Assembly: GCF_017565305.1 (NCBI RefSeq)
Contig: NZ_JAGEKP010000006.1
Coordinates: 1-64,000 of the forward strand
DNA: 64,000 nucleotides
DNA from: Leifsonia sp. TF02-11
GTDB lineage: Bacteria; Actinomycetota; Actinomycetes; Actinomycetales; Microbacteriaceae
Direction: 5' to 3'
This document shows positions 7,232 to 19,747 of the stretch, in pieces. Both the position numbers and the translations under genes were made by a program. The notes under the pieces were generated by a model. It searched no databases. It saw only the letters and a list, made by a program, of their open reading frames with translations, and was not told the DNA's origin. The stretch's first letter is position 1; the number at the start of each line of letters is the position of its first letter.

Positions 7232-8734
7232 TCAGGCCGTGGCGACCTGCCCGGCCGGGTGTCCTTCCAGATCGAGCACCGCTGCCGTCTCGGAGAGGAC
7301 GCGCGCGGCCTCCTCCGGCCGGTCGTTGAGCGTCGTGCCCACGGTCGGGATCAGCGTCTTCAGCGTCGGCAGCCAGCTGTCGTAGTGATCCGGGAAGCAG
7401 GTCTTCAGCAGGTCGACCATGATCGGGACCGCTGTCGACGCCCCGGGGGAAGCGCCGAGCAGGCCGGCGATGGAGCCGTCGGCGGAGGCGATCACCTCGG
7501 TGCCGAACTGCAGCACTCCACCCTTCTTCGGGTCCTTCTTCATCACCTGCACGCGCTGGCCTGCGGTGATGAGCTCCCAGTCCTCCATCTTGGCGGTGGG
7601 CATGAACTCCTGCAGAGCCTTCAGCTTCTTGGCGCGATTGGCGAGCAACTCCCCGACCAGGTACTTGATGAGGTCGAAGTTGTCACGCGCGACCGCGAGC
7701 ATCGGCCCGAGGTTGCCTGCGCGCACCGAGCCGGGGAGGTCCCACCAGCTGCCGCTCTTCAGGAACTTGGGGCTGAAGCCGGCGTACGGCCCGAACAGCA
7801 GGGAGGTCTCGCCGTCCACGACACGCGTGTCGAGGTGCGGGACGGACATCGGCGGAGCCCCGACCGCGGCCTTGCCGTAGACCTTGGCCTGGTGCTGGGC
7901 GACGATCTTCGGGTCGGACGTGCGCAGGAACTGGCCGGAGATCGGGAATCCGCCGAAGCCCTTGATCTCGGGGATGCCCGACTTCTGCAGCAGGTGCAGG
8001 GCGCCCCCACCCGCGCCGACGAAGACGAACCGGGCGGTGGCCTCGTGCGGCGTGTGGCCGACCTCGTGACGCACCTTGATGCGCCAGAGGCCGTCGGACG
8101 TGCGCTTGATGCTGCGGACGCGGTGGTTGAGCGCGAGCTCGGCGCCGTTGTCGACGATGTCGTCGACGAGCGCGCGGGTGAGCGCGCCGAAGTCGACGTC
8201 GGTGCCCGCGGACTGCCGGGTCGCCGCGATGCGCTGCTTGGCGCTGCGCTTCTTGGTGAGCAGCGGAGTCCACTCGCCGATCGTCGCGGGGTCCTCGGAG
8301 TACTCCATGCCCGCGAAGAGCGGCTGGTCTTTCAGCGCCTCGTAGCGCTTGCGGAGGTAACGGACGTTGTCGCGGCCGCGCACGAAGGTCATGTGCGGCG
8401 TCGCGTTGATGAACGTGCGCGGGTCGGGCAGGTGGCCGGCGGCGACCAGGGACGCCCAGTACTGACGGCTCAGCTGGAACTGCTCGTTGATGCTGATGGC
8501 CTTGGCCGGGTCGACGGAACCGTCGGCGGCCTCCGGCATGTAGTTGAGCTCGCAGAGGGCGGCGTGGCCGGTGCCCGCGTTGTTCCACGGGTTGGAGCTC
8601 TCTTGGGCGACGGCGCCCAACGACTCGTAGATGCGGATGCTCCAGTCGGGCTGCACGCGCTGGATCATAGAGCCCAGCGTCGCGCTCATGATGCCGCCGC
8701 CGATGAGGACGACGTCGATGGGATCAGTGCTCAC
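7232..8734 (-). CDS. mqo: Malate:quinone oxidoreductase
   Basis: This 500-aa FAD-dependent peripheral membrane enzyme oxidises malate to oxaloacetate and passes electrons to the quinone pool, serving the TCA cycle and respiration. The FAD-binding motif is [13 protein letters not shown] near the N-terminus. The family-typical stretch [18 protein letters not shown] (about 48-65) and the C-terminal [15 protein letters not shown] are present, and the length is normal. The GTG start at 8734 has TAGGAT 6 nt upstream and no ribosome-binding site, so the mRNA may be leaderless. It is monocistronic, with hairpins on both sides. Confidence 0.96.
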   Translation of the reverse strand: MSTDPIDVVLIGGGIMSATLGSMIQRVQPDWSIRIYESLGAVAQESSNPWNNAGTGHAALCELNYMPEAADGSVDPAKAISINEQFQLSRQYWASLVAAGHLPDPRTFINATPHMTFVRGRDNVRYLRKRYEALKDQPLFAGMEYSEDPATIGEWTPLLTKKRSAKQRIAATRQSAGTDVDFGALTRALVDDIVDNGAELALNHRVRSIKRTSDGLWRIKVRHEVGHTPHEATARFVFVGAGGGALHLLQKSGIPEIKGFGGFPISGQFLRTSDPKIVAQHQAKVYGKAAVGAPPMSVPHLDTRVVDGETSLLFGPYAGFSPKFLKSGSWWDLPGSVRAGNLGPMLAVARDNFDLIKYLVGELLANRAKKLKALQEFMPTAKMEDWELITAGQRVQVMKKDPKKGGVLQFGTEVIASADGSIAGLLGASPGASTAVPIMVDLLKTCFPDHYDSWLPTLKTLIPTVGTTLNDRPEEAARVLSETAAVLDLEGHPAGQVATA

Positions 8735-8835
8735 CAGACAATCCTACGGTGAGCAGCCCGCCAGACCGGCCGTTCCGCCCGCACCTATCTCGACATCAAG
8801 ACACCTCGCGGTGCGCCGAGGCATCGAGGGGCACG

Positions 8836-8870
8836 CAAACGCCCCTAAAACAGAGTTTTAGGGGCGTTTG
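8836..8870 (-). terminator. Terminator after asd
   Basis: A perfect 16-bp stem (CAAACGCCCCTAAAAC at 8836-8851 and its complement at 8855-8870) closes a 3-nt loop. It lies 18 bp beyond the asd stop and upstream of mqo. The AT-rich inner stem makes it unlike the surrounding GC-rich DNA. Confidence 0.8.
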
Positions 8871-8888
8871 GGTGTCTTTCGGCGGGGG

Positions 8889-11334
<2,446 letters not shown>

Positions 11335-11362
11335 AGGCTCTCCAGAACTCACGGGAGTGACC

Positions 11363-11368
11363 ATTCTA
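11363..11368 (-). promoter_or_regulatory. -10 element for lysC-asd
   Basis: The minus strand reads TAGAAT at 11368-11363, which places the transcription start near 11356 and leaves about 22 nt of leader with GGAGAG before the lysC GTG. No clear -35 box is seen. This element rules out the upstream ATG at 11364 as the start. Confidence 0.5.
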
Positions 11369-11415
11369 CCGGCCGGGGATATGCCGGATCGGCCATGTGA
11401 CGCGGCCGCACCGGG

Positions 11416-11478
11416 CGCCGAGGGGCACGTTGTTGTCCCTTTCGGGGCCCGAATGGGACAACGACGTGCCCTTCGGCG
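11416..11478 (-). terminator. Large hairpin after recR
   Basis: A 24-bp inverted repeat with two mismatches (arms 11416-11439 and 11455-11478) has a loop that contains its own 6-bp repeat TTCGGG/CCCGAA. It lies 24 bp beyond the recR stop and before the lysC promoter, so it probably separates the two transcripts. Confidence 0.7.
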
Positions 11479-11502
11479 TAGAGGGGGTGGAAGGGTGGTT
11501 GG

Positions 11503-12099
11503 TCAGGAGACCTGGCGGCGGCCCTCGAAGGCACGGCCGAGCGTGACCTCGTCGGCGTACTCGAGGTCACCGCCGACAGGGAGGCCGGACGCGAGCCGGG
11601 TGACCCGGATCTCGAGGGTAGTCAGCAGCCGGCTGAGATAGGTCGCCGTCGCTTCGCCCTCGAGGTTCGGGTCGGTGGCGATGATGACCTCCTGCACCGT
11701 GCCGTCGGCGAGGCGCTGCATGAGCTGGCGGATGCGCAGGTCGTCGGGGCCGACGCCGTCGATCGGGCTGATCGCACCGCCGAGCACGTGGTAGAGGCCT
11801 CGGAACTCGCGGGTCCGCTCGATGGCGACGACGTCTTTCGCCTCCTCGACCACGCAGATCAGCTCGGGCGAGCGGCGCGGGTCGCGGCAGATCGAGCAGG
11901 TCGCCTGCTCTGAGACGTTGCCGCAGATCTCGCAGAACCGCACCTTGTCGCGCACTTCGAGGAGCACCTCGGCCAGCCGGGTGACGTCGAAGCTCTCGGT
12001 CTGCAGGATGTGGAACGCGATGCGCTGCGCCGACTTCGGTCCGATGCCGGGAAGGCGACCGAGCTCGTCGATCAGCTCTTGGACGATGCCCTCGTACAC
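11503..12099 (-). CDS. recR: Recombination mediator protein RecR
   Basis: This 198-aa protein acts with RecO (and RecF) to load RecA on single-stranded gaps. It has an N-terminal helix-hairpin-helix ([18 protein letters not shown]), a zinc finger Cys56-x2-Cys59 and Cys68-x2-Cys71, and a Toprim domain beginning [10 protein letters not shown] with [12 protein letters not shown]. The size is standard. The GTG start at 12099 is 4 bp after the dnaX stop, so recR is translated with dnaX, the common bacterial arrangement. A large hairpin follows it. Confidence 0.97.
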   Translation of the reverse strand: MYEGIVQELIDELGRLPGIGPKSAQRIAFHILQTESFDVTRLAEVLLEVRDKVRFCEICGNVSEQATCSICRDPRRSPELICVVEEAKDVVAIERTREFRGLYHVLGGAISPIDGVGPDDLRIRQLMQRLADGTVQEVIIATDPNLEGEATATYLSRLLTTLEIRVTRLASGLPVGGDLEYADEVTLGRAFEGRRQVS

Positions 12100-12103
12100 G
12101 CCG

Positions 12104-14572
12104 CTACCTCATCCCCGGCGACGGCGGCGCCGGCTGCTCCTCGAGGAACGTCGCCCCGAGGATCTCCCGTACCACGGCCTCGCCGTACCGCTGCGGCGCC
12201 TGGAACGTCGGCGTACGCGACCCGGCGGCCGGCGCGGAACGCTCGGGTGCCGGGCGCTCAGCGGCGGGACCTGTCGGTGCGGCGGGGCGGTGCGGTGCGG
12301 CCGCCGGCGGCCGCGCGGATGCCGCGGCGCCCTCGGCCGGGGCGGCAGCCCAGTCGCCGGCCGGCTCTTCCGGCACCTCGGACTCGTAGGGAGGCTCGGT
12401 CTCCTCCGGAGCCTCCAGGTCGTCCGGCGGCACGTCGTCCGGGGACGTGGACGGCGAGGGCGACATCGATGACCCCGCGGCGGGTGCGGCCTGGCGCTCG
12501 ACATCGGTCTGCGGCCGCTCCAGGGTGGCGACGGCCGCGGGCGCGGAAGCCGGGATGGCGACCGTTGCCCATTCCGTGACGGCGGCGGATGGTGCCGAAG
12601 GCGCCCCGGTCGACGCCGCGGCCAACGTGGGCGCCGCGGACGACGCAGGAGCCGCTGACGACGCAGGCGCCGCGGCTGACGTGGCCGCCCCCGACGGCGC
12701 GTTCGCCGCGGGGGTCGACGAAGCGGGACGCTCGGGCGCGGACGCGCCGTCGGCGCCCGGCCAGGTCGGCGCCTCCGGGGCGGAGGGAGCACCCCCACTC
12801 GGCCGCGACGGCGCACCACCGGAGGGCGCGCCGTCGGCACGCGCGATGAACTTGACCCGGATGCCCAGGATGTCGATGATCGCCTGGCGCAGGTACTCGC
12901 TCACGCCCTGACCGCCCGGCGACTGGGGTTGGCGGAAGCTCTGCACATCGTTGTCGCTGGGGAACGAGAGCGTGAGCACGTCGTCGTTCAGCGAGCGCAC
13001 CTGGGCGGTGAACACGACCATCCAGGCACTGCGCTTGGCGCGCTGGACCGCGTCGAGGATCTGCGGCCAGGAGTCTTTCACCTGCTGCGTCGTCACCGCT
13101 CCGATGGGCGCCGGCGCGGCGGGGGCAGCGGGTGCCGGCTCCTCCGCGGCCGGAGGTGCGGACGGCTCGGACACCGTGGCTGCGGGAGCCTCCGGCGTCG
13201 GAGCGGGAGGGTCCGCGACGACCGGTGCCGGCGCAGCCGCCTCGGACGACGCGGGGACCGAGGCCTCACGAACAGCCGGAGCAGCAGGAGCAGCAACAGG
13301 AGCCGACGGAGCAGGAGCGGCCGCGCGCGCGGCCGCAGGGGCCGGAGCAGGCGCAGCGGCCGTGCCCCGCGACTCCGGACGCACCTCGTCCGGCCCGCTC
13401 GCGTCGCTGACGCCGATGCGGCGCTCGAGACGCTCCACGCGCGCCAGCGCGCCGCGCTCGGTCTCGTCGCTCGACGGCACAAGCACTCGCGCGATCATCA
13501 GCTCGAGGTGAAGGCGCGGCGAGGTCGCCCCGGTCATCTCGGTGAGCGCCGCGTTGACGATGTCGGCGGAGCGGCTGAGCTCGGCCGCTCCGAACTTCAT
13601 CGCCTGCACGCCCATCCGGTCGAGCTCGTCTTGCGGGACGCCGCGCAGCACGGCCGCTGCGCCCTCGACGCTCGTCGCGGCGACCACGATCAGATCGCGC
13701 AGCCGCTCCAGGAGGTCGTCGACGAACCGGCGAGGGTCCTGCCCGGTCTGGATGACGCGGTCGACGGCGGCGAACGCGCCGGCGGCGTCGCGCGCGGCGA
13801 TGGCGTCGATCACCTCGTCGAGGAGGGCGGCGTGGGTGTAGCCGAGGAGCGCGACCGCACGCTCGTACTCGATCACGCTGCCCTCCGACCCTGCCATCAG
13901 CTGGTCGAGGAGCGAGAGCGTGTCGCGCGGCGAGCCGCCTCCCGCTCGCACGACGAGCGGCAGGACTCCCGGCGCGACCGTCATGCCCTCGCTGTCGCAC
14001 AACCCCTGCACGTACTCGAGCATCTGAGCGGGCGGCACCAGGCGGAACGGGTAGTGGTGGGTGCGCGACCGGATCGTGCCGATGACCTTCTCGGGCTCGG
14101 TGGTCGCGAAGATGAACTTCACGTGCTCCGGCGGCTCCTCCACGATCTTCAGCAGGGCGTTGAAGCCCTGCGGCGTGACCATGTGCGCCTCGTCGAGGAT
14201 GAAGATCTTGTAGCGGTCGCGGGCTGGGGCGAAGATGGCCCGCTCGCGGATGTCTCTGGCGTCGTCCACGCCGTTGTGGCTGGCGGCGTCGATCTCGACG
14301 ACGTCGAGCGACCCGGCCCCGTCGCGGCTGAGCTCGACGCAGCTCGCGCACTTTCCGCAGGGGGTGTCGGTCGGCCCCTCAGCGCAGTTGAGGCAGCGGG
14401 CGAGGATGCGCGCCGACGTCGTCTTGCCGCACCCGCGGGGGCCCGAGAACAGATAGGCGTGGTTGACCCGGTTGGTGCGCAGCGCCGTCATCAGCGGCTC
14501 CGTCACCTGCGACTGGCCGATCATCTCGGCGAAGGTGTCGGGCCGATATCGGCGATACAGAGCGGTTACCAC
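12104..14572 (-). CDS. dnaX: DNA polymerase III subunit gamma/tau
   Basis: This 822-aa clamp-loader ATPase organises the replicative polymerase. It has the canonical start [14 protein letters not shown]-loop GPRGCGKTT (44-52), zinc ligands Cys63, Cys72, Cys75 and Cys78, and DEAH in ILDEAHM. The long C-terminal half is an Ala/Pro-rich low-complexity region around a conserved patch near residues 490-590, typical of actinobacterial tau. I place the start at the GTG at 14572: TAGCAT lies exactly 6 nt upstream and no ribosome-binding site is seen, so the mRNA is probably leaderless. A GTG two codons earlier (14578) is the alternative. The gene runs directly into recR. Confidence 0.95.
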   Translation of the reverse strand: MVTALYRRYRPDTFAEMIGQSQVTEPLMTALRTNRVNHAYLFSGPRGCGKTTSARILARCLNCAEGPTDTPCGKCASCVELSRDGAGSLDVVEIDAASHNGVDDARDIRERAIFAPARDRYKIFILDEAHMVTPQGFNALLKIVEEPPEHVKFIFATTEPEKVIGTIRSRTHHYPFRLVPPAQMLEYVQGLCDSEGMTVAPGVLPLVVRAGGGSPRDTLSLLDQLMAGSEGSVIEYERAVALLGYTHAALLDEVIDAIAARDAAGAFAAVDRVIQTGQDPRRFVDDLLERLRDLIVVAATSVEGAAAVLRGVPQDELDRMGVQAMKFGAAELSRSADIVNAALTEMTGATSPRLHLELMIARVLVPSSDETERGALARVERLERRIGVSDASGPDEVRPESRGTAAAPAPAPAAARAAAPAPSAPVAAPAAPAVREASVPASSEAAAPAPVVADPPAPTPEAPAATVSEPSAPPAAEEPAPAAPAAPAPIGAVTTQQVKDSWPQILDAVQRAKRSAWMVVFTAQVRSLNDDVLTLSFPSDNDVQSFRQPQSPGGQGVSEYLRQAIIDILGIRVKFIARADGAPSGGAPSRPSGGAPSAPEAPTWPGADGASAPERPASSTPAANAPSGAATSAAAPASSAAPASSAAPTLAAASTGAPSAPSAAVTEWATVAIPASAPAAVATLERPQTDVERQAAPAAGSSMSPSPSTSPDDVPPDDLEAPEETEPPYESEVPEEPAGDWAAAPAEGAAASARPPAAAPHRPAAPTGPAAERPAPERSAPAAGSRTPTFQAPQRYGEAVVREILGATFLEEQPAPPSPGMR

Positions 14573-14607
14573 CCACACATGCTACTTGGCGCCGCCGACA
14601 TTCCGCC

Positions 14608-15876
14608 TCAGTGTCCCGGGACCGACGACGGCGCCGTGAGAGCAGTGAGGATGTCCGCCCACAGGGCCTCCCTCGCCCGCTCGGTCGACTGTGCGGCAGG
14701 CGGCTCCGGCAGCAGCAGCGGCGTGTACGGCGGCAGGTAGAACAGGTGCGTCGCGCGCGGTGCGCGCAGGTAGGAGTCGCCTTCCCGGGGCGGGCGCTTT
14801 CTCGCGGCGGCGTCGAGCCAGGCGCACCCGTTCGTGAGCTCTTCGTCCCGTCCGGCGCAGCCGAGGACCACCGGGCCCGGGATGCGCTCGATGTCGAGCA
14901 CGGCGGCCGGGACCGGGTCGTGGGTCCCCGTCGTGCAGGGCACCCAGGCGCCGTCGACCGTCACGGCGGGGCTCGGCACCGGCGACGGGCAGATCAGGCC
15001 GGTCGTGCCTCCCGGCGCGATCGCCCCGTACACCGTTCCCGGGTAGGCGGCCGCCGCCCAGAGCGCGAGCTGCGCGCCGCGCGAGGTGCCGAAGGTGAAG
15101 ATGTGCTGGTCGTCCACTCCGGGTTGCGACCGCAGCCAGCCCAGTGCCGTGAGGAAGGTCTCGGCCGGCAGGCTGTGGAGCGGCGCGGACTCCCCCACCG
15201 AGCCGTACGTCGACAGGTCGAGCGTGGGGAAGCCGAGCGCGGCGAGCGTCGCCGAGGTGAGCACCCCGGACTGCTCACCGGGATCGGTGCCGTCGAACAC
15301 GATGATGCCGGGGCGCACGCCCTCCGCGGAACTAGTGGGCTGGAAGTAGTCGCCCGTGATCCCGTCGTCGAAGATCGCGCGGGCGGGCGCCGCCAGGCTG
15401 AGCCCGGTGCGCTGCACGCGCGTCTCGGCGACCGGGCGGCCGCCGATGGAGGCCTGGAGGTCGACGGAGAACGACGAGCCGCCCCACATCACGTCGGAGG
15501 TCGCCGGCTCGCCGGTCGCGCTCCGCAGGGTCCAGAACAGTCCCATCCCGTCCGCGCCGGTGAACGGCGCCTCCAACGGCACGTCCCTGGCCAGGTCGAC
15601 GACGCCGTCGGCCGGAACGGCGTAGACGGCCTGCGAGGTCCAGATGCCTCCGGGGCGCAGCGCGGCGTGGACGGTGACCCGCTGGCCGGGAGGGAGCGCG
15701 ACGATCCGGATGCCGACGGGCTGCCAGACCGGGCTGGGGTTCTCGCCGAGCTGGAAACGCGGCCCCGTGGCGCCCGACGGTGCGCCGCAGCCGGTCAGGA
15801 CGGCCGCCGTGAGGGCGACGCCGGCCAGCGCCGCGAGGACGCGGCGGCCTGCAGTGCGGACCCGCGCAGTGTTCAC
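14608..15876 (-). CDS. Secreted acyl-CoA thioester hydrolase/BAAT-fold lipoprotein (active-site copy)
   Basis: This 422-aa exported protein has a signal peptide with the lipobox LTGC (Cys30). An N-terminal beta-sandwich like the acyl-CoA thioester hydrolase/BAAT N-terminal domain (about 45-155, with AVYAVPADGVVDLARD and LFWTL) is followed by an alpha/beta hydrolase BAAT C-terminal domain. The probable catalytic triad is complete: Ser265 in FGTSRG, an Asp in GCAGRDEEL and a His in RATHLFYLPP. It is the last of three tandem paralogues and overlaps the previous one by 4 bp (GTGA). Family enzymes hydrolyse or transfer acyl-CoA thioesters, but an extracellular lipoprotein probably uses another ester or thioester. 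Confidence 0.78.
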   Translation of the reverse strand: MNTARVRTAGRRVLAALAGVALTAAVLTGCGAPSGATGPRFQLGENPSPVWQPVGIRIVALPPGQRVTVHAALRPGGIWTSQAVYAVPADGVVDLARDVPLEAPFTGADGMGLFWTLRSATGEPATSDVMWGGSSFSVDLQASIGGRPVAETRVQRTGLSLAAPARAIFDDGITGDYFQPTSSAEGVRPGIIVFDGTDPGEQSGVLTSATLAALGFPTLDLSTYGSVGESAPLHSLPAETFLTALGWLRSQPGVDDQHIFTFGTSRGAQLALWAAAAYPGTVYGAIAPGGTTGLICPSPVPSPAVTVDGAWVPCTTGTHDPVPAAVLDIERIPGPVVLGCAGRDEELTNGCAWLDAAARKRPPREGDSYLRAPRATHLFYLPPYTPLLLPEPPAAQSTERAREALWADILTALTAPSSVPGH

Positions 15877-17180
15877 GGCCCGATCGCTCCCTCCAGCAGG
15901 GCGGTCACCCGCGACCAGAATGCCACGCGCGCGTCCTCCGTCGCCTGCGCGACCTGCGGCGGGAGGTCGTTCAGGCCGACGGGGATCACCGGAGGCGCGC
16001 TCACTTCGTCCGCCGAGCCGTCGGCGACGAGCGTCTCACCCGCGGCGCGCGGCCCGCGCGCTGCGGCTCCCGCGCCGAGCCACTCGCAGGCGCTCGGCAA
16101 CAGCTCGTCCGCCGTCCCGCAGGCCAGCAGCAGCGGTCCGGGGATGCGGTCGAGCGGCAGGATGGGCGTGTCGGCGATGGGCCGGTCGGGGTCGGCGCAC
16201 GGGACCGGTCTGCCGTCGTCGAGCAGGGACGGCGCACCGGATATCGACGCGCACAGCTCGGCCGTCGGGCCGCCGGCGGCGATGGCGCCGTAGACCGCCC
16301 CGCGTTCGGCCACCGCGAACCACAGCGCCAGCGGAGCGGCCGGCCCCGTTCCGTAGACGACGATGCGCCGGGGGTCGACCCCCGGCCGCCGCGCCAGCCA
16401 GGCGCGCGCGGCATCGAAGGTCTGCACGGAGAGCGCCGCCGAACCGGGGAGCTGCCCCTCCGGCCCGAACGCGGGCAGCGTCAGCACGGGAAAGCCGATC
16501 GCCGCGATCCTGCGCGCGGCGAACGCCCCGGAGGCCGCATCATCGTCCCCGTCGATGAGCAGCACGGCCGGCCGCGGATGGACCAGCGTCGGCAACGGCG
16601 TGTACAGGGTCCCGACCCGCAGGCCGGGGCCGTTCGCGGGCGGGACGGCGTCGCCCGCTCCGGCGTCGCTCGAGAGATCGGCCACGCTGACGTCGCGCTC
16701 GACGCTCTGCGCGGCCAGCGGCGAGCGCTGCAGCTCCGTCGTCGCGACCTCCACCCCCTGCTGCTGGGCGGTCAGCTCGATGCGGACCGGCCCCTCGGCC
16801 CACGCGCGCTCCAGGTCTCCCTGGCTCACCGAGGGACCGCTCATGCTCCAGAGCAGGGCCGCGGCGTCCGGGCGGACGAAGGGGGCGGTGATCGGCTGCT
16901 GGGAGGCGGTGTCGACGATGCCGGTCGGCGGCACCGCGTACAGGGCCCGCGACCTCCACTCCCCCGCGAGCGTCGTCGCCGTCGCGGACAACACGACGTC
17001 CTGCCCCGGCCGCAGCCCGGTCACCGAGATGACGACGGGATCGGCCGTCGCGTTGCCGAACTGCGCGACGACGATCTGAGCGCCGCCGGCCGGCGCCGCC
17101 ACGCAGCCGGAGAGTGCGCCGATGGCGAGCACGGCCGCTGCCGCGCCCGTGAGGCCACGACGTCGGGCGCGCCCGTTCAC
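15873..17180 (-). CDS. Secreted BAAT-fold lipoprotein, catalytic residues lost
   Basis: This 435-aa paralogue of the flanking genes has the lipobox LSGC near residue 26, the same N-terminal sandwich (ALYAVPPTGIVDTASQ, LLWSM) and the same hydrolase fold. The nucleophile motif reads YGTGPA, with Gly in place of Ser, and the catalytic-His region reads DGSADEVSAPP, with no His. The conserved cysteine-containing segment CGTADELLPSAC is kept. The GTG start at 17180 overlaps the upstream stop by 4 bp; the frame stays open much further upstream but without similarity. It is probably a non-catalytic binding or structural relative. Confidence 0.75.
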   Translation of the reverse strand: MNGRARRRGLTGAAAAVLAIGALSGCVAAPAGGAQIVVAQFGNATADPVVISVTGLRPGQDVVLSATATTLAGEWRSRALYAVPPTGIVDTASQQPITAPFVRPDAAALLWSMSGPSVSQGDLERAWAEGPVRIELTAQQQGVEVATTELQRSPLAAQSVERDVSVADLSSDAGAGDAVPPANGPGLRVGTLYTPLPTLVHPRPAVLLIDGDDDAASGAFAARRIAAIGFPVLTLPAFGPEGQLPGSAALSVQTFDAARAWLARRPGVDPRRIVVYGTGPAAPLALWFAVAERGAVYGAIAAGGPTAELCASISGAPSLLDDGRPVPCADPDRPIADTPILPLDRIPGPLLLACGTADELLPSACEWLGAGAAARGPRAAGETLVADGSADEVSAPPVIPVGLNDLPPQVAQATEDARVAFWSRVTALLEGAIGP

Positions 17181-18538
17181 GAGAGCACCGCCCGCAGCAG
17201 TTGCTGCCCCACGGCGTTCCAGAACGCGATCCGCGCGGCCTGGGTCGACTCCGCGTCCGCCCCGGACGGGCCGCGCGCGGACGGCAACGCGATCGGGAGG
17301 CCGGGCGGGACGGTCACGGCGTGCGCCGCGCCCGAACCGACCAGCAGCTGGTCGCCGGCGCGCAGCGTGCGGGTGTGCGCGAGCGAGCGGAGGTCGTCGC
17401 AGGCGGGAGGGAACACCTCGTCGTCGCGGCCGCAGGCCAGTACCACGGGTCCGGCGACCTCCTGGATCGACGGAGGCGTCGTCGCCGGGCCGGGCTCGCG
17501 CTCGCACGACAGCCCGACGCTCCCGGCGAAGACCGGTGAGGCGCTCGATCCCGCCAGGCACAGCAGTGCTGACGCGCCCCCTCCGGCGAACACCCCGTGC
17601 AGCTGCCGCGGGAACATCGTGGCCGCCCACACGGCGAGCTGCTCGGCCGCGCCCGTGCCGAAGGCGAAGACATGCCGGGCATCGACACCGGTCCGGTGGT
17701 CGAGCCAGTCCAGCACCGCCGCGACCGTGCCGCTGTCGATCACGGTCGAGACGTGCACGCCGTCGGAAGAGCTGACGGGGATGACGAACACGGACGCCCC
17801 GAACTGCGAGAGCACCGGGGCCGTGAACGCCGACGATGCGCCGGGCGACGGGTCGTCGAACATCAGCACGGCGGGCCCGGTCGGCCGTTCGACGGAGGCG
17901 GCGCTCCAGAAGGTGCCGATCTGCTCGTCCTCGTGCGTCTCGTGGGGCGGCGGCTGGCTGCCGACGCCCTCCGGAGCGAGATCGTGCGTGTAGACCGCGG
18001 CGGTGTGCGAGGTGCTGGCGAGACCCTGGAGCTCGAAGGTGCGGCGGGCGACGATGCGATCCCCGTCGGACGCGGTCAGCGTCACCGGGCTCGTGTCGCG
18101 CATCCACTGCTGCACGAGCGCCTCCGGCCCGAGCGACGGGCCGCGCAGCGACCAGAACAGGCCGGCGGAGTCGGGCTGCGTGAACGGGGCGAGCTGCGGC
18201 CGGTCGTGGGCGAAGTCGATCGTCCCGTCACCGCCGACCTCGTACGTGGCGCCCGACGTCCAGGTGCCGCGCGACGAGGTGAGGGAGGCCGTGATCCGCA
18301 GCCGGGCGCCGGGCTGCGCCCCGACGAGCTGCAGCGGCACGGGCCAGAGCACCGAGCTGAACCTGATCAGCGGCGGAGTGACGAACCGCGGTCCGGTCGG
18401 GGCCGCGGCGGCGGCGCACCCGCTCAGGGCCGCGACGAGCGCGAGTCCGGCGACGACGGCTGTCGCCAGCGCGGTGCGCAGTGCGGCCACCCGGGTGGTC
18501 CGTCCGACCCGCCCGGCACCGTCGCCGCGCCGCCGCAT
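17177..18538 (-). CDS. Secreted BAAT-fold lipoprotein, nucleophile missing
   Basis: This 453-aa protein is the first of the three tandem paralogues. After a basic N-terminus it has the lipobox LSGC near residue 41, the N-terminal sandwich (ATYEVGGDGTIDFAHD, LFWSL) and a BAAT-type hydrolase domain. The nucleophile elbow reads FGTGAA, so the serine is absent, while Asp (CGRDDEVFPPAC) and His (GAAHAVTVPP) positions are kept. The ATG at 18538 lies 16 bp past the ackA stop, so the triplet may be read through from pta-ackA. No convincing ribosome-binding site is seen, which leaves the start uncertain. Confidence 0.75.
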   Translation of the reverse strand: MRRRGDGAGRVGRTTRVAALRTALATAVVAGLALVAALSGCAAAAAPTGPRFVTPPLIRFSSVLWPVPLQLVGAQPGARLRITASLTSSRGTWTSGATYEVGGDGTIDFAHDRPQLAPFTQPDSAGLFWSLRGPSLGPEALVQQWMRDTSPVTLTASDGDRIVARRTFELQGLASTSHTAAVYTHDLAPEGVGSQPPPHETHEDEQIGTFWSAASVERPTGPAVLMFDDPSPGASSAFTAPVLSQFGASVFVIPVSSSDGVHVSTVIDSGTVAAVLDWLDHRTGVDARHVFAFGTGAAEQLAVWAATMFPRQLHGVFAGGGASALLCLAGSSASPVFAGSVGLSCEREPGPATTPPSIQEVAGPVVLACGRDDEVFPPACDDLRSLAHTRTLRAGDQLLVGSGAAHAVTVPPGLPIALPSARGPSGADAESTQAARIAFWNAVGQQLLRAVLS

Positions 18539-18553
18539 GCCGCACCCGCCAGC

Positions 18554-19747
18554 TCAGCCCGCGCCGACCGCCTGCAGGGACTGGCGGGCGATCTCGAGCT
18601 CCTCGTCGGTGGGGACGACGAGCACGGTCACCCGGGAGTCGTCGGCGGAGATCCGCCTGGCCTCCCTCGACGCGGCCCCGTTGCGCTCCGGGTCGAGCCG
18701 GATGCCCAGTGCCTCCAGGCCGGCGCAGACCTCGGCGCGCAGCCTCCCGTCGTTCTCGCCGATGCCCGCCGTGAAAGTCAGGACGTCCAGGCCGCCGAGC
18801 AGCGCGGTGTATGCGCCGATGTAGTGCTTGAGCCGGTGCACCGTCGTGTCGAGCGCCAGCCGTGCGGCGGCATCCCCCGACTCCGCGGCGTGCCGCACGT
18901 CGCGCATGTCACCATGTCCGGACAGCCCGAGCAGGCCGCTGCGCCGGTTGAGCAGCTCGTCGAGGTCGTCGATCCCGAGCCCTGCACGCCGAGCCAGGTG
19001 CACCAGGACAGCGGGGTCGAGGTCGCCGGAGCGGGTGCCCATCACGAGCCCCTCCAGGGGCGTCATTCCCATCGAGGTGTCGATCGACCTCCCTCCGTCG
19101 ACCGCACACGCGGACGCGCCGTTGCCGAGGTGGAGGACGATCTGCTTCAGCTCGCCGAGCGGGCGGCCCAGGAACTCCGCCGCCGCCCCGGACACGTACT
19201 TGTGCGACGTCCCGTGGAAGCCGTACCTGCGCACCCGGTGCCGCTCGGCGAGGGCCGCGTCGATCGCGTAGGTGTAGGCCTCCGGCGCGAGGGTCTGGTG
19301 GAAGGCGGTGTCGAAGACGGCGACGTGCTGCACGTCGGGGAAGGCCGCCTTCGCCGCCCGGATGCCCTGCAGGTTGGCGGGGTTGTGCAGCGGCGCGAGG
19401 TCGGCGAGGTCTTCGATGTTGATCTCGACCAGCGGCGTCACGATGGTCGGCTCGAAGAAGCGCTTGCCGCCGTGCACCACCCGGTGCCCGACCGCGGCGA
19501 GCGGATGGTCGTCGAGGCTCGGCCCCTCCGACTCGAACGCGTCGAGCATCACACGGAACGCCGCGGTGTGATCCGGGATGGCGAGCGTGGTCTCCCACTT
19601 GCCCCTCTGTCCCGTGTGCCGGATGTGCCCGGACGGCTCGCCGATGCGCTCGATCAGCCCGGAGGCCAGCGCTTCCTCGCTCCCCGCGTCGATCAGCTGG
19701 TACTTGAGCGACGAAGAGCCGCTGTTGACCACCAGCACCGCGCTCAT
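18554..19747 (-). CDS. ackA: Acetate kinase
   Basis: This 397-aa cytoplasmic enzyme interconverts acetyl phosphate plus ADP and acetate plus ATP. It shows the family motifs NSGSSSLKYQL at the N-terminus, VGHRVVHGG, LHLGNGASACAV and DTSMGMTPLEGLVMGTRSGD, at normal length. Its ATG overlaps the pta stop by 4 bp (ATGA), so the two enzymes of the overflow pathway are translationally coupled. Three secreted lipoproteins follow on the same strand. Confidence 0.97.
   Translation of the reverse strand: MSAVLVVNSGSSSLKYQLIDAGSEEALASGLIERIGEPSGHIRHTGQRGKWETTLAIPDHTAAFRVMLDAFESEGPSLDDHPLAAVGHRVVHGGKRFFEPTIVTPLVEINIEDLADLAPLHNPANLQGIRAAKAAFPDVQHVAVFDTAFHQTLAPEAYTYAIDAALAERHRVRRYGFHGTSHKYVSGAAAEFLGRPLGELKQIVLHLGNGASACAVDGGRSIDTSMGMTPLEGLVMGTRSGDLDPAVLVHLARRAGLGIDDLDELLNRRSGLLGLSGHGDMRDVRHAAESGDAAARLALDTTVHRLKHYIGAYTALLGGLDVLTFTAGIGENDGRLRAEVCAGLEALGIRLDPERNGAASREARRISADDSRVTVLVVPTDEELEIARQSLQAVGAG

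Noticed and set aside
15873-18107. A single 744-codon frame covering the second lipoprotein gene
   Set aside because: The upstream part is an out-of-frame shadow of the third lipoprotein gene; the lipobox signal peptide begins at the GTG at 17180, which overlaps the preceding stop.
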